From: an uncultured Lachnospiraceae bacterium
GTDB lineage: Bacteria; Bacillota; Clostridia; Lachnospirales; Lachnospiraceae
Direction: 5' to 3'
NCBI GenBank assembly: GCA_910585395.1
Contig: CAJUCK010000042.1
Coordinates: 1 to 23,074 of the forward strand
Length of the DNA: 23,074 bases
The translations under genes and the position numbers were made by a program. The notes beneath the pieces were generated by a model. It was not told where the DNA came from and ran no database searches. It was given only the letters and a program-made list of their open reading frames with translations. Shown here in pieces: positions 14,688 to 22,593 of the stretch. Numbering within the stretch: the first letter of the stretch is position 1; the number at the start of each line of letters is the position of its first letter.

Positions 14688-15676
14688 CAGGTTTGTTGGA
14701 GATAAGAGAGAGACTGCGGGAAATTGTCGGAAAATATGAGATATATTTTGTGGCAGGTGTGAAATTTGCACTGGGACTAGCGGCATTTTTTCTGATCAGC
14801 AGTCAGATGGGATATATGAAAAAGCTGACGCATCCCGCTGTGGCATTGCTTTTGGCGCTTGTATGTACCTTTTTGCCGATAAATGTTATGGTATTATTAG
14901 CCTGTATATTGATTTTACTTCATTTGTCAGCTCTTTCCTTGGAAGCTTGTGGGATAGGTTTGTGCCTATTCCTGCTGTTATTTTTTCTATATGGAAAATT
15001 TGCGTCTAAAAATGGATATCTTGTGATACTTACGCCAATTTTATGCTTTTTTAATATACCGCAGGTAATACCGGTGGCTTCTGGACTGATGCGGGAACCA
15101 ATATCTTACCTTGCGTCAGTATGCGGCGCTGTGTCATATTTCTATATGAAAGGCGTCAAAATTAATATTATGAACTTTACATCTGTAGAGGAAGCCGAAG
15201 GAATGGCAAAGTTTGCAGCGGCTTTGAAGGTGCTGACAGAGAATAAGGAAATGTATCTTTTGACTGCCGCATTTCTTGTTACCGCTCTGGTAGTCTATTT
15301 CATACGCAGACAATCAGTGAATTATGCCTGGAGAATCGGGTTATTTATGGGAAATCTGGTGCAGATTGTGATTTTGCTGACAGGGTATGTCCTTTTGGGG
15401 ATGCCTGAAAATATCCCCTGGGTGATTGCAGGTTCACTGATATCAATTGTTATTTCCCTGATTCTGGAATTCTTTTTCTATAATCTGGATTATTCCAGAA
15501 TAGAACGGGTACAATTTGAAGATGATGAATATTATTATTTTGTAAAAGCGGTTCCCAAAGTATATGTGGCAAGGAAAGATAAACGGGTGAAGCAGATTAC
15601 TCCCAGAAAAAAAACGACTGTGAACCGCAGAAAACTGGCAGAGGAACTGGACATTGACCAGGATCTGCTGGACTGA
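14684..15676 (+). CDS. Uncharacterised polytopic membrane protein upstream of cdaA
   Basis: This 330-residue protein belongs to no family I can name. Hydrophobic segments lie at about 21-40, 50-65, 67-85, 88-104, 112-130, 138-155, 190-207, 217-238 and 245-266, so eight or nine membrane helices. The last 60 residues are soluble and charged: an acidic patch FEDDEYYYF (278-286), then basic PKVYVARKDKRVKQITPRKK, ending in an acidic tail ELDIDQDLLD. Residues 156-188, between hydrophobic segments six and seven, form an amphipathic loop. The start overlaps the preceding stop, and cdaA begins 32 bases after its end, so it is probably co-expressed with the c-di-AMP synthase. A partner, transporter or regulator role for CdaA is a guess from position. 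Confidence 0.8.
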   Translation: MTGLLEIRERLREIVGKYEIYFVAGVKFALGLAAFFLISSQMGYMKKLTHPAVALLLALVCTFLPINVMVLLACILILLHLSALSLEACGIGLCLFLLLFFLYGKFASKNGYLVILTPILCFFNIPQVIPVASGLMREPISYLASVCGAVSYFYMKGVKINIMNFTSVEEAEGMAKFAAALKVLTENKEMYLLTAAFLVTALVVYFIRRQSVNYAWRIGLFMGNLVQIVILLTGYVLLGMPENIPWVIAGSLISIVISLILEFFFYNLDYSRIERVQFEDDEYYYFVKAVPKVYVARKDKRVKQITPRKKTTVNRRKLAEELDIDQDLLD

Positions 15677-15708
15677 TATATTGATATAAAGAAGAAAGGA
15701 ATGGAATT

Positions 15709-16614
15709 ATGCTGCAGGAATTGTTCGCAATTGTAAATGCTTTTGCGTCTAAATATCTGTTTTGGATTAATAGACCTCAAATAACTAAAATTGATATTGC
15801 AGAAATCATTATTATTTCATTTCTGATCTATAATATTCTGGTATGGGTAAAGAAGACCAGGGCATGGAACTTGCTAAAAGGAATTATTGTAGTGCTTATT
15901 TTTGTGATGATAGCAGCAATGTTCCAGATGAATACAATTCTGTGGATTGCAGGCAAGACTATTAATGTGGCAGTAATAGCAATTATAATTGTTTTTCAGC
16001 CAGAACTGCGCCGTGCACTGGAGCAGCTTGGGCAGAAGAATTTCCTTACTTCTTTGTTTTCCTTTGATTCACAAAAAAATCAGGAGAGATTCAGTGAGCG
16101 GGTTACCAATGAGATTGTAAAAGCCACCTATGAAATGGCAAAAGTAAAGACGGGCGCGTTGATTGTTGTGGAACAGGACGTTGTGCTCGGAGAATACGAG
16201 AGGACTGGAATTGCATTAGATTCATTGATATCCAGTCAGCTGTTGATCAACATATTTGAACATAATACACCATTGCATGATGGTGCTGTTATTGTACGAG
16301 GAAACAGGGTAGTATCAGCTACATGTTATCTGCCGCTGTCTGATAACATGGAATTAAGCAAGGAACTTGGAACCAGACACCGGGCGGCAGTGGGTATCAG
16401 TGAAGTTTGTGACGCACTGACAATTGTAGTATCTGAGGAAACTGGAAATGTATCCATCGCTATTGGAGGAGAATTATATCGGAACGTGGACGCAGAGTAT
16501 CTGAAAGGAAAGCTGAATTTTATTCGAAAAGGTGCTATGGATGTGGCAAGATTCCGAATATGGAAAAGGAGGATGCGGAATGTTCCGAAAAATGATGAAA
16601 CATCTGGCAAATAA
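15709..16614 (+). CDS. cdaA: Diadenylate cyclase CdaA (c-di-AMP synthase)
   Basis: CdaA is the membrane-bound enzyme that condenses two ATP into c-di-AMP, which controls potassium and osmolyte uptake and wall homeostasis in Firmicutes. The protein has 301 residues: three N-terminal membrane helices (about 29-46, 57-74, 76-96), the family block FQPELRRALEQLG (96-108), then the DisA_N catalytic domain with the motifs DGA (191-193) and GTRHRAAVG (221-229), both intact. It is about 25-30 residues longer than typical CdaA because of a basic C-terminal tail (ARFRIWKRRMRN onward). That tail is encoded partly over the start of the next gene. AAAGGA at 15695-15700 lies 8 bases from the start. The order cdaA-cdaR-glmM is the classic module in which CdaR and GlmM both modulate CdaA activity. 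Confidence 0.96.
   Translation: MLQELFAIVNAFASKYLFWINRPQITKIDIAEIIIISFLIYNILVWVKKTRAWNLLKGIIVVLIFVMIAAMFQMNTILWIAGKTINVAVIAIIIVFQPELRRALEQLGQKNFLTSLFSFDSQKNQERFSERVTNEIVKATYEMAKVKTGALIVVEQDVVLGEYERTGIALDSLISSQLLINIFEHNTPLHDGAVIVRGNRVVSATCYLPLSDNMELSKELGTRHRAAVGISEVCDALTIVVSEETGNVSIAIGGELYRNVDAEYLKGKLNFIRKGAMDVARFRIWKRRMRNVPKNDETSGK
16564..16572 (+). promoter_or_regulatory. Ribosome binding site deciding the cdaR start
   Basis: AAAAGGAGG, inside the 3' end of cdaA, is 7 bases from ATG 16580. The in-frame ATG at 16532 lacks such a site. Confidence 0.75.
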
Positions 16615-17956
16615 TCCGGGACTGAAGCTTTTGTCCCTTCTATTTTCTGTGGTGCTTTGGCTGATGGTGGTGAATGTGGCTGATCCTGAAGCTACAAAAT
16701 CTTTTTCTGTACCAGTGGAGATTTTGAATAAGGATGTCATCACAAAGATGGGGAAAGTTCCCAACATTGTAGAAGATTCAGATATTGCATTGTTTTATAT
16801 TACAGGTCCTAGAAGCTATGTAGAAAATATGTCTTCCAGTGACTTTAACGTGACTGCAGATTTAAGTCAGGTGGATTTAAGCCAGGATGGAGACGCCAAA
16901 CTGGTACCGATTGAAGTCAGCGCCAGAAAAAATGAGAGACGGATTGATATCATTAGAAAAACAGTAAATATGCAGATAACTCTGGAAGAACGCCTGGAGA
17001 AGAAATTTATAATTTCTCCGGAAACTACAGGAACTCCTGCAGATGGCAGTGCCATCGGAAATGTGGAGGTGACGCCGAATCTGCTGAAAATTTCCGGTCC
17101 GGCTTCTGTGGTATCCAGGATTAACAGAGTCGCAGCAAACATCAATGTAGATGGCATTTCCAGTGATGTTTCAGATAATGTGATGCCGCTTCTTTATGAT
17201 GAGAATGGATTGGTAATTACATCTGAACTGCTGGAGATGAATCAGTCAGTGGTGACCATACGAGCGAAGATTCTTAGTACGAAGAAGATACCTGTCCGTT
17301 TTCAGGTCAGCGGAACGCCGGCAGCCGGTTACGAATACCGAGCGGTAGAATACGCGCCAGATTCAGTGCTGGTAAAGGGAGATGCCGCAATACTTAATGG
17401 AATCAGTGCGATTAACATACCGGCAGAAATGATTAACATAGATGGAGCCAGCAGTGACGTGGAGATTTCTATTGAGATTATGCCATATCTGCAGGAGCTG
17501 GGTATTTCACTGGTGGATGAAAGTGCAAATCAGATTGCTGTGAAGGCCATTATTGAACGCAAGATAACGAAGAATATTGATTTTCCAGTAAAGGATGTGA
17601 AAATTACCGGGCTGCCCAGCGACTTTGAAGTGAAATTCAGTACAGAAACATTAAATGTTAACGTCCGGGCTTTGGAAGAAGAGCTGGATAAATTAAAAAA
17701 GGAAGATATAGAGGCTATTTTGGATGTGACAGACTTACAGCCAGGCACATATACCAGACGGCTTACGCTTAATCTGCCAGGGGATAAAATTGAATTGGTA
17801 AATCAGGTGAATATACAGTTTAATATTATAGATAAAAATGCAGTGGCAGAAACTCCCGGAAACAATTCAGACGCTGAGCAGGGGGAGGATTCAGAAGAAG
17901 GTTCCCAAGAGCGTCCCGCGGACAGAGATGATGATTCCAGGGAAGAGGATGAATAG
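16580..17956 (+). CDS. cdaR: CdaR, YbbR-domain regulator of CdaA
   Basis: CdaR is a membrane-anchored extracellular protein that binds and modulates CdaA. From ATG 16580 it has 458 residues: a single N-terminal membrane helix (about 15-32, LKLLSLLFSVVLWLMVV), then about four YbbR-type beta domains (roughly 45-130, 140-230, 240-325 and 335-415) with recurring features such as VEVTPNLLKISGPASVV and YAPDSVLVKGD. The C-terminal 35 residues are a highly acidic, low-complexity tail rich in Glu, Asp and Ser. The gene overlaps cdaA by 35 bases, so the two products are translationally linked. glmM follows after 44 bases. The acidic tail is outside the cell and could interact with the wall or with cations; that is inference. 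Confidence 0.93.
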   Translation: MFRKMMKHLANNPGLKLLSLLFSVVLWLMVVNVADPEATKSFSVPVEILNKDVITKMGKVPNIVEDSDIALFYITGPRSYVENMSSSDFNVTADLSQVDLSQDGDAKLVPIEVSARKNERRIDIIRKTVNMQITLEERLEKKFIISPETTGTPADGSAIGNVEVTPNLLKISGPASVVSRINRVAANINVDGISSDVSDNVMPLLYDENGLVITSELLEMNQSVVTIRAKILSTKKIPVRFQVSGTPAAGYEYRAVEYAPDSVLVKGDAAILNGISAINIPAEMINIDGASSDVEISIEIMPYLQELGISLVDESANQIAVKAIIERKITKNIDFPVKDVKITGLPSDFEVKFSTETLNVNVRALEEELDKLKKEDIEAILDVTDLQPGTYTRRLTLNLPGDKIELVNQVNIQFNIIDKNAVAETPGNNSDAEQGEDSEEGSQERPADRDDDSREEDE

Positions 17957-18000
17957 AAATCAGGATAGAGAATAAAAAATAAAGATCAGAGGTAAAGATT

Positions 18001-19350
18001 ATGGCAAGAATGTTTGGAACAGATGGAGTAAGAGGAGTTGCAGGTACAGAGCTTACAATTGAATTGGCTATGAAGCTGGGGCAGGCAGGAGCATATGTAC
18101 TGACCAGGGAGAAAGCGCATCAGCCGACGATTATTGTAGGCTGCGATACCAGAATATCTGGAGGGATGCTGGCAAATGCATTGATGGCAGGGATTTGTTC
18201 TGTTGGCGCAAATGCAGTGTACATGGGAGTAATGCCCACACCTGCGATTGCCTACCTCACGAAAAAGCACAAGGTAGATGCAGGAGTAGTCATTTCTGCT
18301 TCACATAATCCCATGGAATTTAATGGTATTAAGTTTTTTAATGGTGAAGGGTATAAACTTTCTGACGAGCTTGAAGATGAGATTGAAGCTCTGATTAAAA
18401 ATGGAATGAAGGATGTTCCAATGCCGATCGGTTCTGGAATCGGAAATATCAGTTATCGCTTTGAAGCCAGAGAAGAATATGTATTTTTTATGAAAAAGAC
18501 CGTTCCGGTTGAGCTGAACGGGCTGAAAATTGTTGTCGACTGTGCAGAGGGAGCTTCCCATTATACAGCAGTGGAGACTTTGAAAGGACTTGGAGCGAAT
18601 CTTGTGGAGCTGCATATAAGTCCTGATGGAACAAATATCAATGCGAACTGCGGTTCCACACATATGGATGAACTTCGCGCGCGGGTAGTCTATGAGAAAG
18701 CAGATGTAGGACTTGCTTTTGACGGGGATGCAGACCGTATGCTTGCTGTGGATGAGAAAGGGAATATTGTGGATGGTGATCAGATTATGGCGATTATCGG
18801 AAATGATATGAAAAAGCAGGGCAGATTGAAAAAAGACACCATCGTTGGAACAGTAATGAGTAATCTGGGTTTTACTCTTATGGGCGAGAAATGCGGTATT
18901 CACATTGAACAGACAAAAGTAGGAGACCGCTATGTGTTAGAGAATATGAGAGAAAACGGTTATAATATAGGAGGAGAACAGTCCGGCCATATTATTTTTC
19001 TTGATGAGAATACCACAGGAGACGGGCTGCTCAGCGCCCTTCATCTGCTGGAAGTGATGGTTCATACAGGCAGACCTTTGTCAGAGCTTGCGCAGATTAT
19101 GGAAGTGCTGCCACAGGCATTGGTAAATGCCAAAGTACCGAACCATAAGAAAGAACATTTTATGGATTATCCTGAAATTGCCCAGGCAGTTCAGAAGCTG
19201 GAGAAGAAATTTGCAGGAGAAGGCAGAGTTCTTATCCGCCCTTCAGGCACGGAACCACTGGTCAGGGTTATGATTGAGGGTAAAAATTTGGAGGAAATTA
19301 ACAGGGAGGCAAAAGATCTTGCGAATCTGATCCGCAGGAATATGCTGTAA
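18001..19350 (+). CDS. glmM: Phosphoglucosamine mutase
   Basis: GlmM interconverts glucosamine-6-phosphate and glucosamine-1-phosphate, the step feeding UDP-GlcNAc for peptidoglycan. The protein is 449 residues, standard length. It begins MARMFGTDGVRG, the family signature. The phosphoserine loop ISASHNP places the catalytic serine at residue 101; the magnesium site is DGDADR (241-246); the sugar-binding GGEQSGH and the phosphate-binding RPSGTEP near the C-terminus are intact. GAGG lies about 8 bases upstream of the ATG. As third gene of the cdaA-cdaR-glmM module it links c-di-AMP signalling to wall precursor supply; GlmM is known to bind and inhibit CdaA in several Firmicutes. It is followed 31 bases later by the HPr gene without an obvious terminator. 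Confidence 0.97.
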   Translation: MARMFGTDGVRGVAGTELTIELAMKLGQAGAYVLTREKAHQPTIIVGCDTRISGGMLANALMAGICSVGANAVYMGVMPTPAIAYLTKKHKVDAGVVISASHNPMEFNGIKFFNGEGYKLSDELEDEIEALIKNGMKDVPMPIGSGIGNISYRFEAREEYVFFMKKTVPVELNGLKIVVDCAEGASHYTAVETLKGLGANLVELHISPDGTNINANCGSTHMDELRARVVYEKADVGLAFDGDADRMLAVDEKGNIVDGDQIMAIIGNDMKKQGRLKKDTIVGTVMSNLGFTLMGEKCGIHIEQTKVGDRYVLENMRENGYNIGGEQSGHIIFLDENTTGDGLLSALHLLEVMVHTGRPLSELAQIMEVLPQALVNAKVPNHKKEHFMDYPEIAQAVQKLEKKFAGEGRVLIRPSGTEPLVRVMIEGKNLEEINREAKDLANLIRRNML

Positions 19351-19381
19351 TGAAAGCAAAAGATGTATTGGAGGAAATGTT

Positions 19382-19645
19382 ATGGTGAGTCAGAAAGTAA
19401 CAATAAAAAATCCTACTGGGCTGCATTTGCGCCCGGCAGGAATTTTATGTAAAGAAGCAGTAAAATATAAAGCGCTGATTACCTTTAATTTCAAAGGAGG
19501 GACAGCCAATGCCAAAAGTGTTCTGAGTGTTTTGGGCGCCTGCATTAAGTCGGGAGATTCCATTGAATTTGTGTGTGAAGGCGATGATGAGCAGGAGGCC
19601 CTGCAGGCAGTGGTCTCAGCTGTAGAAAGCGGTCTAGGAGAATAG
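19382..19645 (+). CDS. ptsH: HPr phosphocarrier protein
   Basis: HPr is the small PTS phosphocarrier; in Firmicutes it is also phosphorylated on serine by HPr kinase to drive catabolite repression. The protein has 87 residues. The catalytic histidine sits at position 15 in GLHLRPAG, the site phosphorylated by enzyme I. Ser46 is present exactly at residue 46 in NAKSVLSVLGA, so both regulatory sites are kept. This fits true HPr rather than Crh, which lacks His15. GGAGG at 19370-19374 lies 7 bases from ATG 19382. The gene lies between glmM and a glycosyltransferase gene with no enzyme I (ptsI) or hprK nearby, so whether it is the main cellular HPr or a paralogue cannot be told here. Confidence 0.93.
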   Translation: MVSQKVTIKNPTGLHLRPAGILCKEAVKYKALITFNFKGGTANAKSVLSVLGACIKSGDSIEFVCEGDDEQEALQAVVSAVESGLGE

Positions 19646-19654
19646 CAGGAACCT

Positions 19655-20548
19655 ATGAATAATAAGAAAGTTCAGATTCTCATGTCAACATATAACGGAG
19701 AAAAGTTTCTTGAAGAACAAATTGAGAGCCTTTTGAGACAGAGCTGGATCAATTTGGAGATTCTGATACGAGATGACGGCTCAAAAGACAGGACCAGGGA
19801 GATTCTCAAAAAATACAGTGATAAATATGAAAATATACATGTGTATCTGGGAACAAATCTGGGGGTGGCAAAAAGCTTTTTTGAATTGCTGAAAAAAAGT
19901 GATGCTGATTATGTTGGGTTCTGTGACCAGGATGATATTTGGCTGGAACAGAAAATAGAAAAGGCAGTGGCAGAACTTGAACAGGAAAGAGGTCCTGCCC
20001 TGTACTGCAGCAATAAGATTTTGGTGGACAGCACTGGGAATCCTATGAACAAACAGGATAACAGAAAACGGAAACCGGGATTTGGAAATGCAGTTGTGGA
20101 ATGTATCTGTACCGGATGTACGGCTGTCATGAATCAGGAACTGGCAGAGATATTGAAAAGCAAAGTGCCAGACCATGCCATTCTGCATGATTGGTGGACG
20201 TATCTGGCAGCGTCGTATGTGGGAAAAGTCATATTTGATGAACAGGCATATATTTATTATAGACAGCATCAGGAAAATGTGATAGGCGCCAAACCAGGGT
20301 TTTGGGGAGAAGTCCAGTCGAAAGCAGCATATCTTAAGAAAAATCGGGGAAAATTAAAAGGACAGCTTACAGATTTTGCAAAGCTTTATCAGGGAGATAT
20401 GGAGAAAGATTTGCTGGTGCAGAGTGTTTTGAGAGCAGAACATTTTCCGGGTATAATAAAGATTCTCTGGAACCGCAGCATATACAGACAGAGCCTGCTC
20501 GATGAGATTATTATGCGAATGCTGTTTTTATTTCATCGGATGTTGTAG
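19655..20548 (+). CDS. Family 2 glycosyltransferase, rhamnosyltransferase-like
   Basis: A 297-residue cytoplasmic GT-A type glycosyltransferase. The N-terminal nucleotide-binding region has VQILMSTYNGEKFLEEQI and DDGS (40-43). DQDD (91-94) supplies the metal-binding acidic cluster in FCDQDDIW, and HDWW near residue 175 fits the acceptor-site region of rhamnosyltransferase-like GT2 enzymes. Its C-terminal part is basic and amphipathic, suggesting membrane association. It starts 9 bases after the HPr gene and precedes rmlD by 28 bases. A role in transferring rhamnose or another sugar onto a lipid-linked wall polysaccharide is inferred from the adjacent dTDP-rhamnose genes; donor and acceptor are unknown. 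Confidence 0.88.
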   Translation: MNNKKVQILMSTYNGEKFLEEQIESLLRQSWINLEILIRDDGSKDRTREILKKYSDKYENIHVYLGTNLGVAKSFFELLKKSDADYVGFCDQDDIWLEQKIEKAVAELEQERGPALYCSNKILVDSTGNPMNKQDNRKRKPGFGNAVVECICTGCTAVMNQELAEILKSKVPDHAILHDWWTYLAASYVGKVIFDEQAYIYYRQHQENVIGAKPGFWGEVQSKAAYLKKNRGKLKGQLTDFAKLYQGDMEKDLLVQSVLRAEHFPGIIKILWNRSIYRQSLLDEIIMRMLFLFHRML

Positions 20549-20576
20549 GCACTTCGATTAACAGGAGGAAACTAAT

Positions 20577-21446
20577 ATGAAAAAAATATTGGTGACAGGC
20601 TGCAACGGCCAGCTTGGAAGGGCAGTCAATCAGGAATATAATACAGAAGAAGTGGAATTTATCAATACAGATGTACAGGCAGGCGAAGGCGTGGCGGCGC
20701 TGGATATCACAAATGTAGAAGAAGTGCTTGCTATGGTGCGTGATACCAGACCGGACGTTATTATCAATTGCGCGGCACATACAGCGGTGGATCTGTGTGA
20801 GCAGCAATGGGACAGTGCATATAAGATCAATGCCATTGGTGCCAGAAACTTGAGTATTGCAGCAGCGGAAGTGGATGCAAAGTTAATCCATGTGTCTACC
20901 GATTATGTGTTTGACGGAAATGGAACCAGACCTTATACAGAATTTGACGAGCCAGGTCCTAACAGCGCTTATGGCAAGACAAAACTGGAGGGAGAAAATT
21001 TTGTAAAAAATTTTTCCAGGAAATATTTTATCCTGCGGACAGCATGGCTGTATGGCGACGGTAAAAATTTTGTAAAAACTATGCTGCGGCTTGCAGAAAA
21101 TCATGAAAAGGTTACAGTTGTAAATGATCAGCTTGGAAGTCCCACTAGTGCAGTGGAATTGGCGAAAATGATTCATTTTCTGGAGCCCACAGAGAATTAT
21201 GGACTGTTTCATGCAACCTGTGAGGGAAGCTGCAGCTGGGCAGACCTTGCAGAGGAAACGTTCCGTCTTGCTGGAAAAAATACAGTGGTGGAGCGGGTAA
21301 CTACGGAAGAATACTGTAAGATGAATCCTAATCAGGCGCCTCGTCCAGCTTATTCCATCCTGGACAATTATATGCTGAGACTGACCAGTGATTTCCAAAT
21401 GGCAGATTGGAAAGAGGCCTTAAAAGTATATATTGAAAATTTATAA
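20577..21446 (+). CDS. rfbD: dTDP-4-dehydrorhamnose reductase
   Basis: RmlD catalyses the last step of dTDP-L-rhamnose synthesis, the NAD(P)H-dependent reduction of dTDP-4-dehydro-L-rhamnose. The protein has 289 residues, family length. It is an extended SDR: the Rossmann glycine motif is GCNGQLG (8-14), followed by INCAAHTAVD, HVSTDYVFDG (Thr108 in the catalytic STD) and the catalytic Tyr-Lys pair YGKTK (132-136). LRTAWLYG and DQLGSPTSA are also typical. AGGAGG at 20563-20568 gives a strong start. It precedes rmlB, giving the order rmlD-rmlB. rmlA and rmlC are not in the window. Confidence 0.95.
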   Translation: MKKILVTGCNGQLGRAVNQEYNTEEVEFINTDVQAGEGVAALDITNVEEVLAMVRDTRPDVIINCAAHTAVDLCEQQWDSAYKINAIGARNLSIAAAEVDAKLIHVSTDYVFDGNGTRPYTEFDEPGPNSAYGKTKLEGENFVKNFSRKYFILRTAWLYGDGKNFVKTMLRLAENHEKVTVVNDQLGSPTSAVELAKMIHFLEPTENYGLFHATCEGSCSWADLAEETFRLAGKNTVVERVTTEEYCKMNPNQAPRPAYSILDNYMLRLTSDFQMADWKEALKVYIENL

Positions 21447-21500
21447 ATGCTTTAAAAGCATAATATTATTAAGAAAGCGATAAGAAAAGGAGAAAATAAT

Positions 21501-22583
21501 ATGAGAACTTATCTGGTGACTGGAGGAGCAGGATTTATCGGTTCTAATTATATTTTATATATGTTTCGCAAGTATGATGACCAGATTCGCATTATCAATG
21601 TGGACAAGCTTACTTATGCAGGTAATCTGGAGAATTTGAAAGAGATAGAAAACAGAGATAATTATACTTTTGTAAAAGCTGATATCTGTGACAAAGAAGC
21701 AATCAGCAGAATTTTTGAAGATAATGATATTGACCGGGTGGTGCACTTTGCGGCTGAGAGCCATGTAGACAGGAGCATTAAGAGCCCGGAAATATTTGTG
21801 CAAACTAATGTTCTGGGCACGGCAGTAATGCTGAACTGTGCGAAAGCAGCCTGGGAGCAGGAGGATGGATCTTATAAAGAGGGTAAGAAATTTCTTCATG
21901 TATCTACGGATGAAGTGTATGGTTCACTTGAAGAAGAGGGAGGATATTTTTATGAGACAACTCCCTATGATCCCCACAGTCCATATTCGGCAAGCAAAGC
22001 GAGTTCTGATTTTTTGGTAAAGGCTTATATTGACACCTATCATTTTCCGGCAAATATTACCAACTGTTCCAACAACTATGGACCTTACCAGTTCCCAGAG
22101 AAACTGATCCCTCTGATTATCAATAATGCACTGCAGGGAAAGAAACTTCCTGTATATGGTGATGGAAAGAATGTGAGGGATTGGCTGTATGTGGATGATC
22201 ATGCCAAGGGAATAGATATGGTTCAGGAACAGGGAAAACTGGGTGAGACATACAATATTGGCGGACACAATGAGAAACAGAATATTGAAATTATCAATAT
22301 TATTCTTGAGACACTGCAGGAAATGCTTCCAGAGGGAGATCCCAGAAGAGAGCTTGTAAGCAAAGACCTGATTACTTATGTGGAAGACCGTAAAGGGCAT
22401 GACAGGAGATATGCTATTGCGCCAGATAAGATTAAGGCTGAAATTGGCTGGGAGCCGGAAACAATGTTCAAAGAAGGAATTCGTAAAACTATCGCCTGGT
22501 TTTTTGAACATGAAGAATGGATGAAGAATGTAACCAGCGGTGATTATCAGAAGTACTACGAAGATATGTATCAGGATAAATAG
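21501..22583 (+). CDS. rfbB: dTDP-glucose 4,6-dehydratase
   Basis: RmlB oxidises and dehydrates dTDP-glucose to dTDP-4-keto-6-deoxyglucose, the second step of dTDP-rhamnose synthesis. The protein has 360 residues. The Rossmann motif is GGAGFIG (8-14); NVDKLTYAGNLENL and HFAAESHVDRSI are diagnostic of this dehydratase; STDEVYG (135-141) carries the acidic catalytic residues; YSASK (162-166) is the Tyr-Lys pair. NNYGPYQFPEKLIPL and GDGKNVRDWLYVDDH are also conserved. AAAAGGAG at 21485-21492 fits the ATG. It is 54 bases after rmlD and 10 bases before a glycosyltransferase gene, so all are likely one transcription unit. Confidence 0.96.
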   Translation: MRTYLVTGGAGFIGSNYILYMFRKYDDQIRIINVDKLTYAGNLENLKEIENRDNYTFVKADICDKEAISRIFEDNDIDRVVHFAAESHVDRSIKSPEIFVQTNVLGTAVMLNCAKAAWEQEDGSYKEGKKFLHVSTDEVYGSLEEEGGYFYETTPYDPHSPYSASKASSDFLVKAYIDTYHFPANITNCSNNYGPYQFPEKLIPLIINNALQGKKLPVYGDGKNVRDWLYVDDHAKGIDMVQEQGKLGETYNIGGHNEKQNIEIINIILETLQEMLPEGDPRRELVSKDLITYVEDRKGHDRRYAIAPDKIKAEIGWEPETMFKEGIRKTIAWFFEHEEWMKNVTSGDYQKYYEDMYQDK

Positions 22584-22593
22584 GAAGAAAAAC

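Noticed and set aside
15677..15708. c-di-AMP riboswitch directly upstream of cdaA
   Set aside because: The gap is only 32 bases, too short for the aptamer, and holds just a ribosome binding site.
20993..21079. Direct repeat AAAATTTTGTAAAAA inside rmlD
   Set aside because: Both copies encode similar NFVK residues within a conserved protein; chance codon reuse explains them.
21447..21461. ATGCTTTAAAAGCAT palindrome between rmlD and rmlB as operator or promoter
   Set aside because: It is short and A+T-rich, has no T-run, and the nearby TTGAAA and -10-like boxes are 20 or more bases apart, too far for a sigma-A promoter.
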